Shown: positions 1-9,443, counted from the stretch's first letter. The stretch is 35,849 bases of DNA from Rhodothermales bacterium (GCA_028284545.1 JANQRN010000049.1:1-35849); one strand, 5' to 3'. Program-made: numbers and translations. Notes: generated from the sequence alone by a model not told the origin.

Positions 1-3000
1 ACGTTGCGTTGCCGCTGCGCGGAGACCCACCGGGGGCGACCGACGGGCGCCAGTGCGTTGCGACGCTATTGTCGGCCAGCGCGTCCAGCAACTCCAGTGA
101 ACGACCACCTCCGTCCGGTTCCACCGGCCACGGCGGAGTATCGTCGTAGGCAACCGAGTCAGCGACCACTCCACTCTCGTCCCGCAGAACGAGCTCATCA
201 CCACCATTGCCGAGGCGGAAGGTGAGTTCGGTGTCACATGCAACTGCGTACGCGGTCTGGAAGGCGACCGGGTTCTCACACAGCACGGCGAACCCACCAG
301 GCGGCAAGGTCAAACTCGACAACATGGCGCTACCGGAGCCATCCGAGATCGTCCATCCCCCGACTGACACCTCGGTTGGCCCAACGTTGAAGAGCTCAAC
401 CCACTCACCAGAAGCACCTGCCGGGTTGTAGTGAATCTCGTTCACGACGATTGCCGCAGGGTCACCAGGATCAGCGACAAAACGCGCCGTTATGGAGACA
501 TCATCCGCAGGGTCAACCGTGAGCATTCGATCTGTGCCCGAGATGCTGCCGGACCACGCCTCGAACCGATACCCGGGGTCGGGAACCGCGGTGATGGGAA
601 GCGGGATGCCGTCAAAGTAGGCACCCACCCAGGATCCCCGGACACTTTCGCGGTTGACGAGAATTCGCCCACCCACACCGTCGGAGACGGAGACAGCGAC
701 GGACGAGCGATCGCCTAGTCCAAAGTACTCGCCAACGTGTGCCAGCATGTTCGGATGACGGGCCTGCGCGAAGAACTGCATCAACGCAATCTCGCGTTCC
801 CAGTCATCAACCGACATGCCCCACCGGTCTGCGTGAAAGGTGATCTCACCCTCGATCTTATGGGCTGCGGAATCAAGGATGGCTACGACCGCGTCCGGTT
901 CGAACTGGACGTTCAGAAAATCCGCAAACCGGTTGAGGTACTCGTCTCTGAACTGGTCGTTGAGCAGGAGGCGCCTGAAAAGCAGGGTCGACCAGGGCGG
1001 GTTTGGCCAGGGAGGCCCTGACGCATCGGTCGCAAACTGCAGTGTGTTGGCAGACCAGGCATCAGGGCTCCATATCCCCCATCCGAAATCAGTGTCATAC
1101 ATGATCCACCTGAATCGGCCATCGTCGTCTCTGTGTCGCCAGATCTTGATGTTGTTGCCGGGCCAGTCCCGATTGTCGAAATAGATCTGGGCAATCTGGT
1201 AGTCAATGAAACTCTCTGTGTCCATCATCGAGCTGATATCATCATAGGCGCTCGGTGTGCCGATGTCAGACTCCGAGACCCTCGCGACGAGCGCATCCCA
1301 CGCCTCGGTCGTCCCGTGTATCGCGTCGGCCCCGTTGAAGCCGGTATTGAACTCGATGAGGTCGATAGCTTCGGGATCAGCACCCGAGACTGCCTGCACG
1401 TAATGCTCGTTGACCTTCTCTCGCAGGTTGTGAAGCCCCCAGTACACGCCGTTGACATAAACGGCGGTTGGACGATAGCTGAGCCTGTCAATCTCCGTGT
1501 CTGAGATCAGGCCCTGCATGAATCCGTCGCGAAGCATCGACCTGTTCCAGTCGTTGCCGGAGTTACGAAATACGATACTCTGGTATTCGTCATACGGACG
1601 ATCGAAGAAAAACCGATGATGCAAGGCGTCTGTACCGTATCGGCCACGAGCATAAAGAGCAAACGACTTCTGCGCGTGACCCCGCGACCAGCCCCCGAAG
1701 ATCTTCATGCCAATTGACTGCGAAACGTAACCGGCACCGTCGGTCTCGATCCAATCCAGATGTACCGGTATCTCACGGTCTTCCCAGAAGTTTGCACCGA
1801 AGTAAGGAAACCGTGACTCGGCCCTCGGTCCTCGTTCGTACAGCCCAGTCTCGGCATCAAAAAGCAGGTCCGGTTCAGTCACGATGGAGGCGATCGGCAG
1901 GTCGTGCGCGTCTCCCATGATGAATGTCGCCGTCGCAACTGGCCCGGCAAGCTGGCCCTCAACCAGCGCGCGCGCGCGCACGACGCCGGTTCTGCTGATG
2001 TCTAACGGATCCACGTACGTCGGCGAGTCCAGGTTCGGTTCCGATCCGTCGCGTGTGAACGCGATTCGACCGGAACCCGGAATCGAGAGCTCGAGGGATA
2101 TTCCTCGGGGGTACACACCTGCCGGCTCGGAGAAGGTAACCGCCGGGGCGACACCAGTAGCGCCAATAGCATTCTGTGCACCAGGTGTCGGAACGCTGAA
2201 GAGTGCGACAGCTCCGGCTGCATCGCGGCCAACCGAGATATTAGCCGGCGCCGTCTGCAACGGCAGACAGTCCTGGTCTGCCGCGTCGGGCGACGTCACA
2301 CAGACCGTTTCTTCGCTCGAGAGCCTGAAACCGGCGTGGTACTCTCTGCGAAAGCTCTCACGGATTTCTCCGTCGACGTCAGCCAGCGACGGCTCGTCGC
2401 CTCCAACCGCCAGGCTCAGGAACGGGATCATCGAAAGGTCTGAAGAACCCAGCGACGTGTTATGAACCTGTACCGCCAGCAAGTTCGTGCCGGATACCAG
2501 CAAGCTCTCCGGTACGGGAAACCCATCGATGGGAAGACTCTGGTACAATCGTGCCTCGTGACCTGAAAGGGCTGGCTCGTTTCCCAACACGCGTTGTCCG
2601 GGCGTGCCGACATTCTCACGGGCAAACTCGACGCCGTTCAGGTATGCTACAAAAGCATCGTCGTAGTCGATGTGGAACTCTACGCCCGAGACTGCCGCGG
2701 CCTCGGCAACTTCGAAGCGGTGTCGCGCAAACAGCGAGAGCAGTGTGACCGTCGGCGTGGCGTCATCACCGTCGCCGTATCCAATACCCGATGCACCCGG
2801 AGTCCATGCTGCGTCATTGTAGCCAGGCTCAATCCAACTCGAACTCACAGACAGCGAGCCCGGATAGTAACGCCAGGAGTCGCCCCGGCGCACCACCGTC
2901 TCCCAACTCCCCTGAAGACCGTTTCGGTCTTTTCCCGAAGCGAAAATCAACGCGTACTCGCCAGGACCCAGGGCAGCAAACGGGAGCGTCCACTTGAACG

Positions 3001-3220
3001 GATCGTCGGGATCGTCGGTGAGCCCATAGTTGCGCAATTGAACGGTGTCTGCCGATGAATTGAAGAGTTCGATCCAGTCACTCGCGTCGCCGTCCTCATC
3101 GGCGAACGGGCCACCGTTGCGCGCGAGCGCCTCGTTCACGCGGACCGCCTGTCCCTGCGCGGCACCGGCCACCCAGAGACCGACAGACGCCACGACCAGA
3201 ATGACTGAAAAGCTTTTCAT
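1..3220 (-). CDS. CotH kinase family protein with lamin-tail (LTD) domains and a chitobiase/CHB_HEX_C-like domain; secreted; C-terminus beyond the left window edge
   Basis: Not in the ORF track (open at the left edge). Reverse-strand ATG at 3218-3220 gives MKSFSVILVVASVGLWVAGAAQGQAVRVNEALARNGGPFADEDGDASDWIELFNSS... The same frame at ~1706 reads MKIFGGWSRGHAQKSFALYARGRYGTDALHHRFFFDRPYDEYQSIVFRNSGNDW and RWIMYDTDFGWGIW (CotH-like). Near position 2 it reads EPDGGRSLELLDALADNSVATHWRPSVAPGGSPRSGNAT (second LTD). Frame checked at three points. Confidence 0.88.
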   Translation of the reverse strand, partial: MKSFSVILVVASVGLWVAGAAQGQAVRVNEALARNGGPFADEDGDASDWIELFNSSADTVQLRNYGLTDDPDDPFKWTLPFAALGPGEYALIFASGKDRNGLQGSWETVVRRGDSWRYYPGSLSVSSSWIEPGYNDAAWTPGASGIGYGDGDDATPTVTLLSLFARHRFEVAEAAAVSGVEFHIDYDDAFVAYLNGVEFARENVGTPGQRVLGNEPALSGHEARLYQSLPIDGFPVPESLLVSGTNLLAVQVHNTSLGSSDLSMIPFLSLAVGGDEPSLADVDGEIRESFRREYHAGFRLSSEETVCVTSPDAADQDCLPLQTAPANISVGRDAAGAVALFSVPTPGAQNAIGATGVAPAVTFSEPAGVYPRGISLELSIPGSGRIAFTRDGSEPNLDSPTYVDPLDISRTGVVRARALVEGQLAGPVATATFIMGDAHDLPIASIVTEPDLLFDAETGLYERGPRAESRFPYFGANFWEDREIPVHLDWIETDGAGYVSQSIGMKIFGGWSRGHAQKSFALYARGRYGTDALHHRFFFDRPYDEYQSIVFRNSGNDWNRSMLRDGFMQGLISDTEIDRLSYRPTAVYVNGVYWGLHNLREKVNEHYVQAVSGADPEAIDLIEFNTGFNGADAIHGTTEAWDALVARVSESDIGTPSAYDDISSMMDTESFIDYQIAQIYFDNRDWPGNNIKIWRHRDDDGRFRWIMYDTDFGWGIWSPDAWSANTLQFATDASGPPWPNPPWSTLLFRRLLLNDQFRDEYLNRFADFLNVQFEPDAVVAILDSAAHKIEGEITFHADRWGMSVDDWEREIALMQFFAQARHPNMLAHVGEYFGLGDRSSVAVSVSDGVGGRILVNRESVRGSWVGAYFDGIPLPITAVPDPGYRFEAWSGSISGTDRMLTVDPADDVSITARFVADPGDPAAIVVNEIHYNPAGASGEWVELFNVGPTEVSVGGWTISDGSGSAMLSSLTLPPGGFAVLCENPVAFQTAYAVACDTELTFRLGNGGDELVLRDESGVVADSVAYDDTPPWPVEPDGGGRSLELLDALADNSVATHWRPSVAPGGSPRSGNAT

Positions 3221-3266
3221 GGTATGATAAGGTACGTCGACAACGACAAAATTTGGTGGCGGCGCG

Positions 3267-3284
3267 ACGCGGGAATTCCCGCGT
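3267..3284. promoter_or_regulatory. Perfect 18-bp palindrome ACGCGGGAATTCCCGCGT, candidate operator in a divergent intergenic region
   Basis: Read directly: acgcgggaattcccgcgt equals its own reverse complement. It lies 46 bp upstream of the CotH-family start (3220) and 224 bp upstream of the RraA-like start (3509). Confidence 0.5.
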
Positions 3285-3508
3285 TACGTAGGAAGGGAAT
3301 TGCCTACACCGGGAAGGATCGCCCGTGGATGTTTGCCTCATCACGTTCGCGAGCGGGTGTTCGTCCGTTGCCCGTTAGCAATGTCAATTTGCCCGAGGGG
3401 TGCGTACTTTTTCTCCACACATCTCGCGTCGGTTGCCTGGACTAACGGTCGCGACGCCTTATTTGCAACAACGCCACCACAACCCTTTCCCTGCTGAGAC
3501 TTCCCGAG

Positions 3509-4318
3509 ATGCAAGAAAAGTTTGACGAGTTCGCCGCGACTATACGCGCGTACGAATACCCGATCAGCACGCCGCCGCAGCCATCAGAGCCCCGACAACT
3601 CGATATTGACGATCTCGAACGGGTAAGACGGTTCAAGAAACTCTACGGCGGATGCGTAAGTGATGCGATGCTGAAGAACGGCGTGGTCGACACGGTCCTC
3701 TCTCACAACCTCCGACCGCTACGCGCGCACAGTGTGTTGGCGGGTCGCGCGCTACCGGTCAAGTGGCACAGTCTGGCTCCAGAGACTCACATGAGTGCAG
3801 AGGAAAAGGCTGAACGAGAGGCAAGTTGGGCGCGCGATGGCTCTCCGCAGAAGAAGCTACACATGAGCGCGTTTCCGGGCTGCGTGTACGTCTTCGACAC
3901 GGGTTATGACACGCAAGCCGCGACCTTTGGCGAAATGAGCTGCCACCTCGCGAGCATGCTCGGGTGCGTCGGGGTGGTAAACGAGGGAATGACGCGCGAC
4001 GTCCGGAAGATCCTTGAGATGGACGACTTTCCGTACTTCTCGTTGGGGACTACGCCAAACGCCTACGGCGGGTGGCGCGTGATGGATGTTAATGTGCCGA
4101 TCTATCTGCGCGGCCACCTCAAGCACTACGTGATTGTCAACCCTGGAGACTTCATCTTTGGCGACGACGACGGGCTTCAGGTCATACCGAAGCACCTGGT
4201 TGACGAGGTGCTCCTGTCCGCCGAAGACATCCTGGCGACTGAGGTCTGGCAACGCGGCTTGATTGACGAACGCGAGATTGACATCGATGAGGTCTACCGG
4301 CGCTTTGGCGATCTGTAG
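3509..4318 (+). CDS. RraA family protein (RraA / 4-hydroxy-4-methyl-2-oxoglutarate aldolase-like)
   Basis: 269 aa; GVVNEGMTRDVRKILEMDDFPYFSLGTTPNAYGG and NPGDFIFGDDDGLQVIPKHLVDEV match the RraA-fold active-site layout. Confidence 0.85.
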   Translation: MQEKFDEFAATIRAYEYPISTPPQPSEPRQLDIDDLERVRRFKKLYGGCVSDAMLKNGVVDTVLSHNLRPLRAHSVLAGRALPVKWHSLAPETHMSAEEKAEREASWARDGSPQKKLHMSAFPGCVYVFDTGYDTQAATFGEMSCHLASMLGCVGVVNEGMTRDVRKILEMDDFPYFSLGTTPNAYGGWRVMDVNVPIYLRGHLKHYVIVNPGDFIFGDDDGLQVIPKHLVDEVLLSAEDILATEVWQRGLIDEREIDIDEVYRRFGDL

Positions 4319-4326
4319 CAGATAAC

Positions 4327-5316
4327 ATGAAGCTCACACTTGCCCTGCCGACTCGTCCCTGCCCGGAATGGCGCCTCGCGCGTCAGGTCGGCGCTGAGGG
4401 TGTAGTTTTTGGCCTACTCAACCATTACAACGAAGACCCGACCGTCGTGACCTACGATGGAATCGGGAATCTCATCAGACAACTTCGAGAGCACGACCTC
4501 GAGTTGAGCGTGATCGAAGGCGACCCTGTCCCGTTGGAACAGACACGCCTCGGCCTGCCTGGCCGCGACGCGGAGATTGCGCGGTACCTCGACGTGATCA
4601 AGGTGCTTGGTGATCACGGCATCAGCGTCATGTGTCCGAACTTCATGGCTGGAGTAAACTGGACGCGGACCGATACGGCACTGCCACTCCGCGGAGGAGC
4701 CCTGTCGACAGCTTTCCGCGTCACCGATCTTCCCGCACGGACGATTGACCTTGGCGGCGTCACCCTTACCGAGGAAAAGCTGTGGGACAACCTATACTAC
4801 TACATGGATCGGGTCCTGCCAGTCGCTGAGGCAAACGGCGTCAGACTCGCCTTGCATCCAGACGACCCGCCAATGTCGCCGGTGCACAACGTTCCGCGTA
4901 TTCTGACCAGTCCCGCCGCCTACGATCGACTCCTCGAAGCATTTCCCAGCGACAGCAACGGCATTTGTTTTTGCCAGGGAAACTTTGCGCTTATGCCCGG
5001 AGATCTCTACCAGACAGCTGAGCGGTTTGCGGCGAGCAACAGGATCTTTTTCGTCCACTACCGGGATGTACAGGGCACAGCCCGGGACTTCAGTGAGACC
5101 TTCCACGATGACGGCCCGACCGACATGGCGCGGATGATGCAAATCTACGAGCGCCAACTTCCGCCCGACGTCGCCATTCGTCCAGATCACGTCCCCACGC
5201 TCGAAGGCGACGACAACACGAACTACGGCTACACGATGCGCGGTCGCCTCTTCGCCGCCGGCTACATCCGCGGTCTGATGCACGGCCTACAACACGGCGG
5301 GAATCCAAAAAACTAG
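4327..5316 (+). CDS. Mannonate dehydratase (UxuA)-like TIM-barrel protein
   Basis: 329 aa; LALHPDDPPMSPVHNVPRI, CFCQGNFALM, FFVHYRDVQG, FHDDGPTDM, RPDHVPTLEGDDNTNYGYTMRGRLFAAGYIRGLM. Begins 8 bp after the RraA-like stop. Confidence 0.8.
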   Translation: MKLTLALPTRPCPEWRLARQVGAEGVVFGLLNHYNEDPTVVTYDGIGNLIRQLREHDLELSVIEGDPVPLEQTRLGLPGRDAEIARYLDVIKVLGDHGISVMCPNFMAGVNWTRTDTALPLRGGALSTAFRVTDLPARTIDLGGVTLTEEKLWDNLYYYMDRVLPVAEANGVRLALHPDDPPMSPVHNVPRILTSPAAYDRLLEAFPSDSNGICFCQGNFALMPGDLYQTAERFAASNRIFFVHYRDVQGTARDFSETFHDDGPTDMARMMQIYERQLPPDVAIRPDHVPTLEGDDNTNYGYTMRGRLFAAGYIRGLMHGLQHGGNPKN

Positions 5317-5340
5317 CCGCCCCACGGCTGCCCGCTGCAT

Positions 5341-5357
5341 CTGGGCGCTACGCCCAG
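5341..5357. other. Perfect 7-bp-stem inverted repeat CTGGGCG-CTA-CGCCCAG enclosing the VOC gene stop codon (possible transcription stop/processing hairpin between convergent genes)
   Basis: ctgggcgctacgcccag read directly; the 3-nt loop is the VOC gene stop (cta, TAG on the minus strand). No adjacent T-tract. Confidence 0.45.
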
Positions 5358-5770
5358 GGATCGTAGCTCCCAAAACTCCACAGATTCCCCTCTGGATCTC
5401 GGCACACGTATAGCCGGCCGCCATAGTCCTGATCCTCAGGGGCCATGACAATCGTAGCACCGGCAGCAGCGGACCTGTCGTGATGCAGGTCCACGTCTTC
5501 CACGACTATGTACGGACTCTGCGACACCGTTGCTTGTGGTGTTTCCAGGGGTGACTGAAGCACGCCAAAATCGTCTCTGCGCGCTGAGCCAACCATGATC
5601 ATTCCGTTGCCGAACGTGAGCTGGGCATGTGCGATCAAGTCACCTTCGCCGGGGACGACGAGGTGTTTGTGAAATCCGAAAGCTTCACACAGCCACTCGA
5701 TTGCGGCCGGAGCGTCCCGGTATCTGAGCGTCGGAATGATCGTAGCGGTTGTCGACTTGGGATTGGCCAT
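5348..5770 (-). CDS. VOC (glyoxalase/bleomycin-resistance) superfamily protein
   Basis: 140 aa; IPTLRYRDAPAAIEWLCEAFGF...GNGMIMVGSAR...YIVVEDVDLHHDRSAAAGATIV...GGRLYVCRDPEGNLWSFGSY. Confidence 0.88.
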   Translation of the reverse strand: MANPKSTTATIIPTLRYRDAPAAIEWLCEAFGFHKHLVVPGEGDLIAHAQLTFGNGMIMVGSARRDDFGVLQSPLETPQATVSQSPYIVVEDVDLHHDRSAAAGATIVMAPEDQDYGGRLYVCRDPEGNLWSFGSYDPWA

Positions 5771-5811
5771 CTGTTCGTCCTGAAGTGTCGATTTGCTGGC
5801 AATGATGCGAT

Positions 5812-7332
5812 CTACGGGAGCGACGGAGGCTCGCGATGTTTCGTACGCTGCTCGTACGCGTAGGCCGCGCCGATCAGCGTTGGCTCTGAGAAGAGCGCGC
5901 CGACGATCGTCATCCCGATGGGGAGTCCCGAACTCGTGAAGCCAACCGGTACCTGAATCGCAGGGAGTCCCGACTGAGGCGACAGCAACTGGCTGTTGTC
6001 ACCCGCGGGCGACTCGGTGTCACCAATCAGCCGCGCCGGATAACTCCACGTCGGGTAAACAATGACGTCAACGTTCGATGCTTTCATAGCGGCAAGCATC
6101 GTTTCACGGAATTCCACATTTGGCGGATGCGAGTAGAGGTCCGGGCAGGGCGGTTCCGTCCAATCTGCAGCAGCCCGTAGGCTTCCGGCGATGTAATCCG
6201 CGTACTTGCCGGTGGCGATGATGTCTTCAAGCGTCTTAAAGGGAAACTCTGGACCACGCGTCTCGAAATAAGCCTCTACATCGTGTCTGAACACCTCACA
6301 CCACGTCGACCCGTCCATGACGAGCCCGGGGATCTCGAACGGGTCCACAATCAGGGCCCCACCCGCGCGCAGGTCAGCAATTGCCTCCTCCATCGCCACG
6401 AGAATATCAGCGTCGGTCGAGTCAGGTACCATGTATCGGCGGAAGACGCCGATCCGGAGGCCTTCCAGTCCATCCAGATCGAGCGCGTCCACATAATTGT
6501 CGGGCATTTGCCCATCGCTGCGCGCGGTGATCGGGTCCGCGGGATCGTATCCGGCGATGACTTCGAGGACGCGTACCGCATCTTCCACCGTGCGCGCCAT
6601 TGGCCCCCCGATATCGTTTCGCAAGTAGAGGGGGACGATGCCATCACGACTTGTCAGACCCATCGTCGACCGGATACCGACGAGAGCGTTGTGCCCCGAA
6701 GGTCCACGGATGGAGTTGCCTGTGTCCGTCCCGAGCCCGACAAGTCCGAGGTTTGCCGCGACCGCCGCAGCGGTCCCACCGCTCGACCCGGCAGGCACGC
6801 GCGCAAGATCGTACGGGTTGCGAGTCGTGCCGTCGATCGAACTGATCGTCACGTACGGACTGAACGCCCACTCCGCCATGTTTGTCTTCCCGAGGACAAT
6901 TGCGCCCGCGTCACGCAACCTTGCGACCTGCCATGCGTCATCGGGGGCCGCAAGCCCCTCAAGCGCGGCTGACCCGGCCGCCGTCTGCAAGTCAGCCGTG
7001 TCATAGTTGTCCTTCACAACGATTGGTATGCCATGCAACGGTCGCAGTTCACCGGTTCGGGCGTATTCGGCATCCAACTCCGCAGCGCGGGACAGGGCTT
7101 CCGGATTCAGCACAACAAACGCGTTGATCGTGTCATCGAACGCTGCTATTCGGTCCAGGTACTGTTCGGTCAGTTCTTCAGCCGATAGCGAACCTGACTC
7201 GAAAGCTGAGTGTACGTCGCTGACGGTCGCCTCCAGAATCTCGAACTCGGCGGAGTTGGAGCAGCCGACCGCGACGGCCAGTATGCATACGGCAGCGCGC
7301 AACGGTGCGGCGCCTGATCGTTTACGGGGCAT
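5812..7332 (-). CDS. Amidase-signature family protein, predicted lipoprotein
   Basis: 506 aa; lipobox [64 protein letters not shown] (Ser-cisSer-Lys elements). Confidence 0.92.
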   Translation of the reverse strand: MPRKRSGAAPLRAAVCILAVAVGCSNSAEFEILEATVSDVHSAFESGSLSAEELTEQYLDRIAAFDDTINAFVVLNPEALSRAAELDAEYARTGELRPLHGIPIVVKDNYDTADLQTAAGSAALEGLAAPDDAWQVARLRDAGAIVLGKTNMAEWAFSPYVTISSIDGTTRNPYDLARVPAGSSGGTAAAVAANLGLVGLGTDTGNSIRGPSGHNALVGIRSTMGLTSRDGIVPLYLRNDIGGPMARTVEDAVRVLEVIAGYDPADPITARSDGQMPDNYVDALDLDGLEGLRIGVFRRYMVPDSTDADILVAMEEAIADLRAGGALIVDPFEIPGLVMDGSTWCEVFRHDVEAYFETRGPEFPFKTLEDIIATGKYADYIAGSLRAAADWTEPPCPDLYSHPPNVEFRETMLAAMKASNVDVIVYPTWSYPARLIGDTESPAGDNSQLLSPQSGLPAIQVPVGFTSSGLPIGMTIVGALFSEPTLIGAAYAYEQRTKHREPPSLP

Positions 7333-7383
7333 GACCTGAGGCCGTGGGTTGTCGGATGGGGTTTGCAGGAAATAACGAATATC

Positions 7384-8715
7384 CTAGCGAACCGTCATCA
7401 TCCGCGCCTGCCCGGAGCCCCCTGTACTTGCCCGATACAGATATACACCGCTTGCGGCATCGTCCCTGGACCAGGTGACACCGTACCTGCCTGGCGTGAC
7501 GTGCTGCTTTGTCCACGACGCCAGGCTGCGACCGAGGAGGTCATGGACCGAGATCGTGACCACCGACGGTCGCGACACCGAATACGCGATCGTAGTTGAA
7601 TTGGTCACCGGATTAGGAAAGTTCTGTTGGAGCTCGACCTCAACTGTCGACGTTGTCAGCTCGCGTACGCCGGTCGGAATTGCGGCTGTGTCGAGTCGAT
7701 ATGCACCATTACTCCTGGTCACGAAATAGATCCATCGTGTCCCCTCACCAAACCGCATGTCCTCGACCGGCCCGGTCAGCGACAAGGGAAACGATTGCCA
7801 GTTCGTACCACCATCCCGACTAGAGAAGATCACGGGCTTTCCATCAGACCTCCGTCCCGCCACGTACACCGTCGCAGAGACAGAATCATAGAGTACGTGC
7901 GTCAGAATCTCGTTTGGAGGAGCCGCAAACACCGGTACCCAGCTTGCGCCACCGTCGGTCGACCTCCGCACGTGATCGTAGGTCGTCACAAATATGATGT
8001 CGGCCTCCTCGCCTGCGAAGTCGACGCTGTTGACCGCGTGCAGCGGGGACACGTCGCTCCACGTTTCTCCAAAGTCTGTTGATTTAATCAGTAGGTGACC
8101 CGCAAACCCCTCGGCGCCGCCAGCCAGCACGACGCCGGGCGCCGATTCTTTTGCAGCAACGACAAGCACGTTCCCCTCGACGGTGGCGCCAAAAACGATT
8201 GACCACGTCGTGTCGCCGAACGGGCGGCGATAGAGTGCGCGATCACCGGCGGCGTATGTTTCGCCACAAATGGTCGGATCGGGGAAACCAGCCATGCTGG
8301 TAATTCGCGATGTCAGTGAATCAGCAATTCCGTGACTGCGGGACTCGAATTCACCACCCATTTGGCTGCAGTAGATGAGCGGCGTCCCACTCTTGTCTGT
8401 TGAAACTCCAGCTCCGATCGCCCACCCTATGGGGCCACTCTTGTGGGCATAAACGGTCTCCACCGTAAGCGAGTCGAGGGCAATCTGGTTCCATGTAGTA
8501 TCTCCGCTCGTATCCTCAATCCGCCACATCACCCCGTTGCCATCCGTGCCTACGGCGACGACACCGCCGTATAGTGAAATTGACGTCGCGCGTTTGTCAC
8601 CGAGGCCGAGATACTGTAGGCCGTCTTGGGCCTCTGCTGAACGAGGTGGGGCTAGGAGGACTGCGACCGCAATGACTAATGCGGGCATCAGAATGGTCTT
8701 AAACGCGCTCTGCAT
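7384..8715 (-). CDS. Secreted protein with BNR/sialidase-like repeats and a T9SS type A C-terminal sorting domain
   Basis: 443 aa; signal peptide; repeated STDFGETWSDVSP / STDGGASWVPVF / SRDGGTNWQSF; C-term QQNFPNPVTNSTTIAYSVSRPSVVTISVHDLLGR...GVYLYRASTGGSGQARMMTVR. Upstream AAGGAGG SD. Confidence 0.87.
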   Translation of the reverse strand: MQSAFKTILMPALVIAVAVLLAPPRSAEAQDGLQYLGLGDKRATSISLYGGVVAVGTDGNGVMWRIEDTSGDTTWNQIALDSLTVETVYAHKSGPIGWAIGAGVSTDKSGTPLIYCSQMGGEFESRSHGIADSLTSRITSMAGFPDPTICGETYAAGDRALYRRPFGDTTWSIVFGATVEGNVLVVAAKESAPGVVLAGGAEGFAGHLLIKSTDFGETWSDVSPLHAVNSVDFAGEEADIIFVTTYDHVRRSTDGGASWVPVFAAPPNEILTHVLYDSVSATVYVAGRRSDGKPVIFSSRDGGTNWQSFPLSLTGPVEDMRFGEGTRWIYFVTRSNGAYRLDTAAIPTGVRELTTSTVEVELQQNFPNPVTNSTTIAYSVSRPSVVTISVHDLLGRSLASWTKQHVTPGRYGVTWSRDDAASGVYLYRASTGGSGQARMMTVR

Positions 8716-8770
8716 TTCCCCACCTCCTTCTTGTGTCGATACCGTCGCGGGTGCGTGAGTTAGACAGCGA

Positions 8771-8809
8771 GACGCCGTCGGAGATTCCGTTCGCCCATCC
8801 GTCGGCGTC
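8771..8809. promoter_or_regulatory. Inverted repeat (11-bp arms, 1 mismatch, 17-bp spacer) in a divergent intergenic region
   Basis: gacgccgtcgg (8771-8781) versus ccgtcggcgtc (8799-8809); between the T9SS gene start (8715) and the flavodoxin-like gene. Confidence 0.35.
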
Positions 8810-8945
8810 CTAAGGAACTATCCTACAGGCTCCTCGGGGCATATCCGCCCCCTGCCCCGTCGCGGCCGGATATCGATCGCCTCCACAGATCACTTTATTG
8901 CCAGTGAGTCACTACATCCTTTCACGAAAGTCGATGGGCCAGAGC

Positions 8946-9443
8946 ATGCGTGTGTTAGTTACGTGGGGTTCAAAACGAGGCGGAACCGAGGGCATAGGGC
9001 GAATCCTCGCAACAGCGCTAGAGGATCTCGGGATTGAAACCGTTGCGGTTTCATCTGACGGCGTAGTCGACCTTGCCGGGTTTGATGCGGCAATAATCGG
9101 GGGTGCACTGTATGCCGGGCGCTGGCCCCGAAGTGTCAAACAATTTGCTCGCCGACACGCGAAAGCGTTGCGCGACATCCCCGTCTGGTTGTTCTCGAGT
9201 GGCCCGCTTGACGACTCGGCAAACATCAACGTCATCCCGCCAACCAGTCAGGTCAACCGTCTCATCGAGCAAACCGGGGCACGCGGACACAAGACGTTCG
9301 GCGGAAGGCTCAAGGAAGACGCGCGCGGATTTCCCGCGAGTGCTATGGCCAAGAACATGGCGGGAGACTGGCGTGACGAAGTGCAGATCCGCGAGTGGGC
9401 AAAAGACATCGCGGCACGCCTACCACTAGCTGTTACCCGGTGA
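8946..9443 (+). CDS. Flavodoxin-domain protein (HemG/flavodoxin_5-like)
   Basis: MRVLVTWGSKRGGTEGIGRILATALEDLGIETVAVSSDGVVDLAGFDAAIIGGALYAGRWPRSVKQFARRHAKALRDIPVWLFSSGPL. The ORF track start at 8898 is TTG; ATG 8946 is more plausible. Confidence 0.78.
   Translation: MRVLVTWGSKRGGTEGIGRILATALEDLGIETVAVSSDGVVDLAGFDAAIIGGALYAGRWPRSVKQFARRHAKALRDIPVWLFSSGPLDDSANINVIPPTSQVNRLIEQTGARGHKTFGGRLKEDARGFPASAMAKNMAGDWRDEVQIREWAKDIAARLPLAVTR

Noticed and set aside
1966-1980. Alternating GC run (gcgcgcgcgcgcgc) that could be called a Z-DNA or microsatellite element
   Set aside because: It lies in the CotH-family coding frame (Ala-Arg-Ala-Arg codons on the minus strand) and is short; codon usage explains it.
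6283-6972. 229-aa plus-strand ORF opposite the amidase
   Set aside because: Antisense shadow ORF in high-GC DNA; low-complexity Arg/His/Pro-rich translation, no motifs, and the opposite strand encodes a clear amidase.
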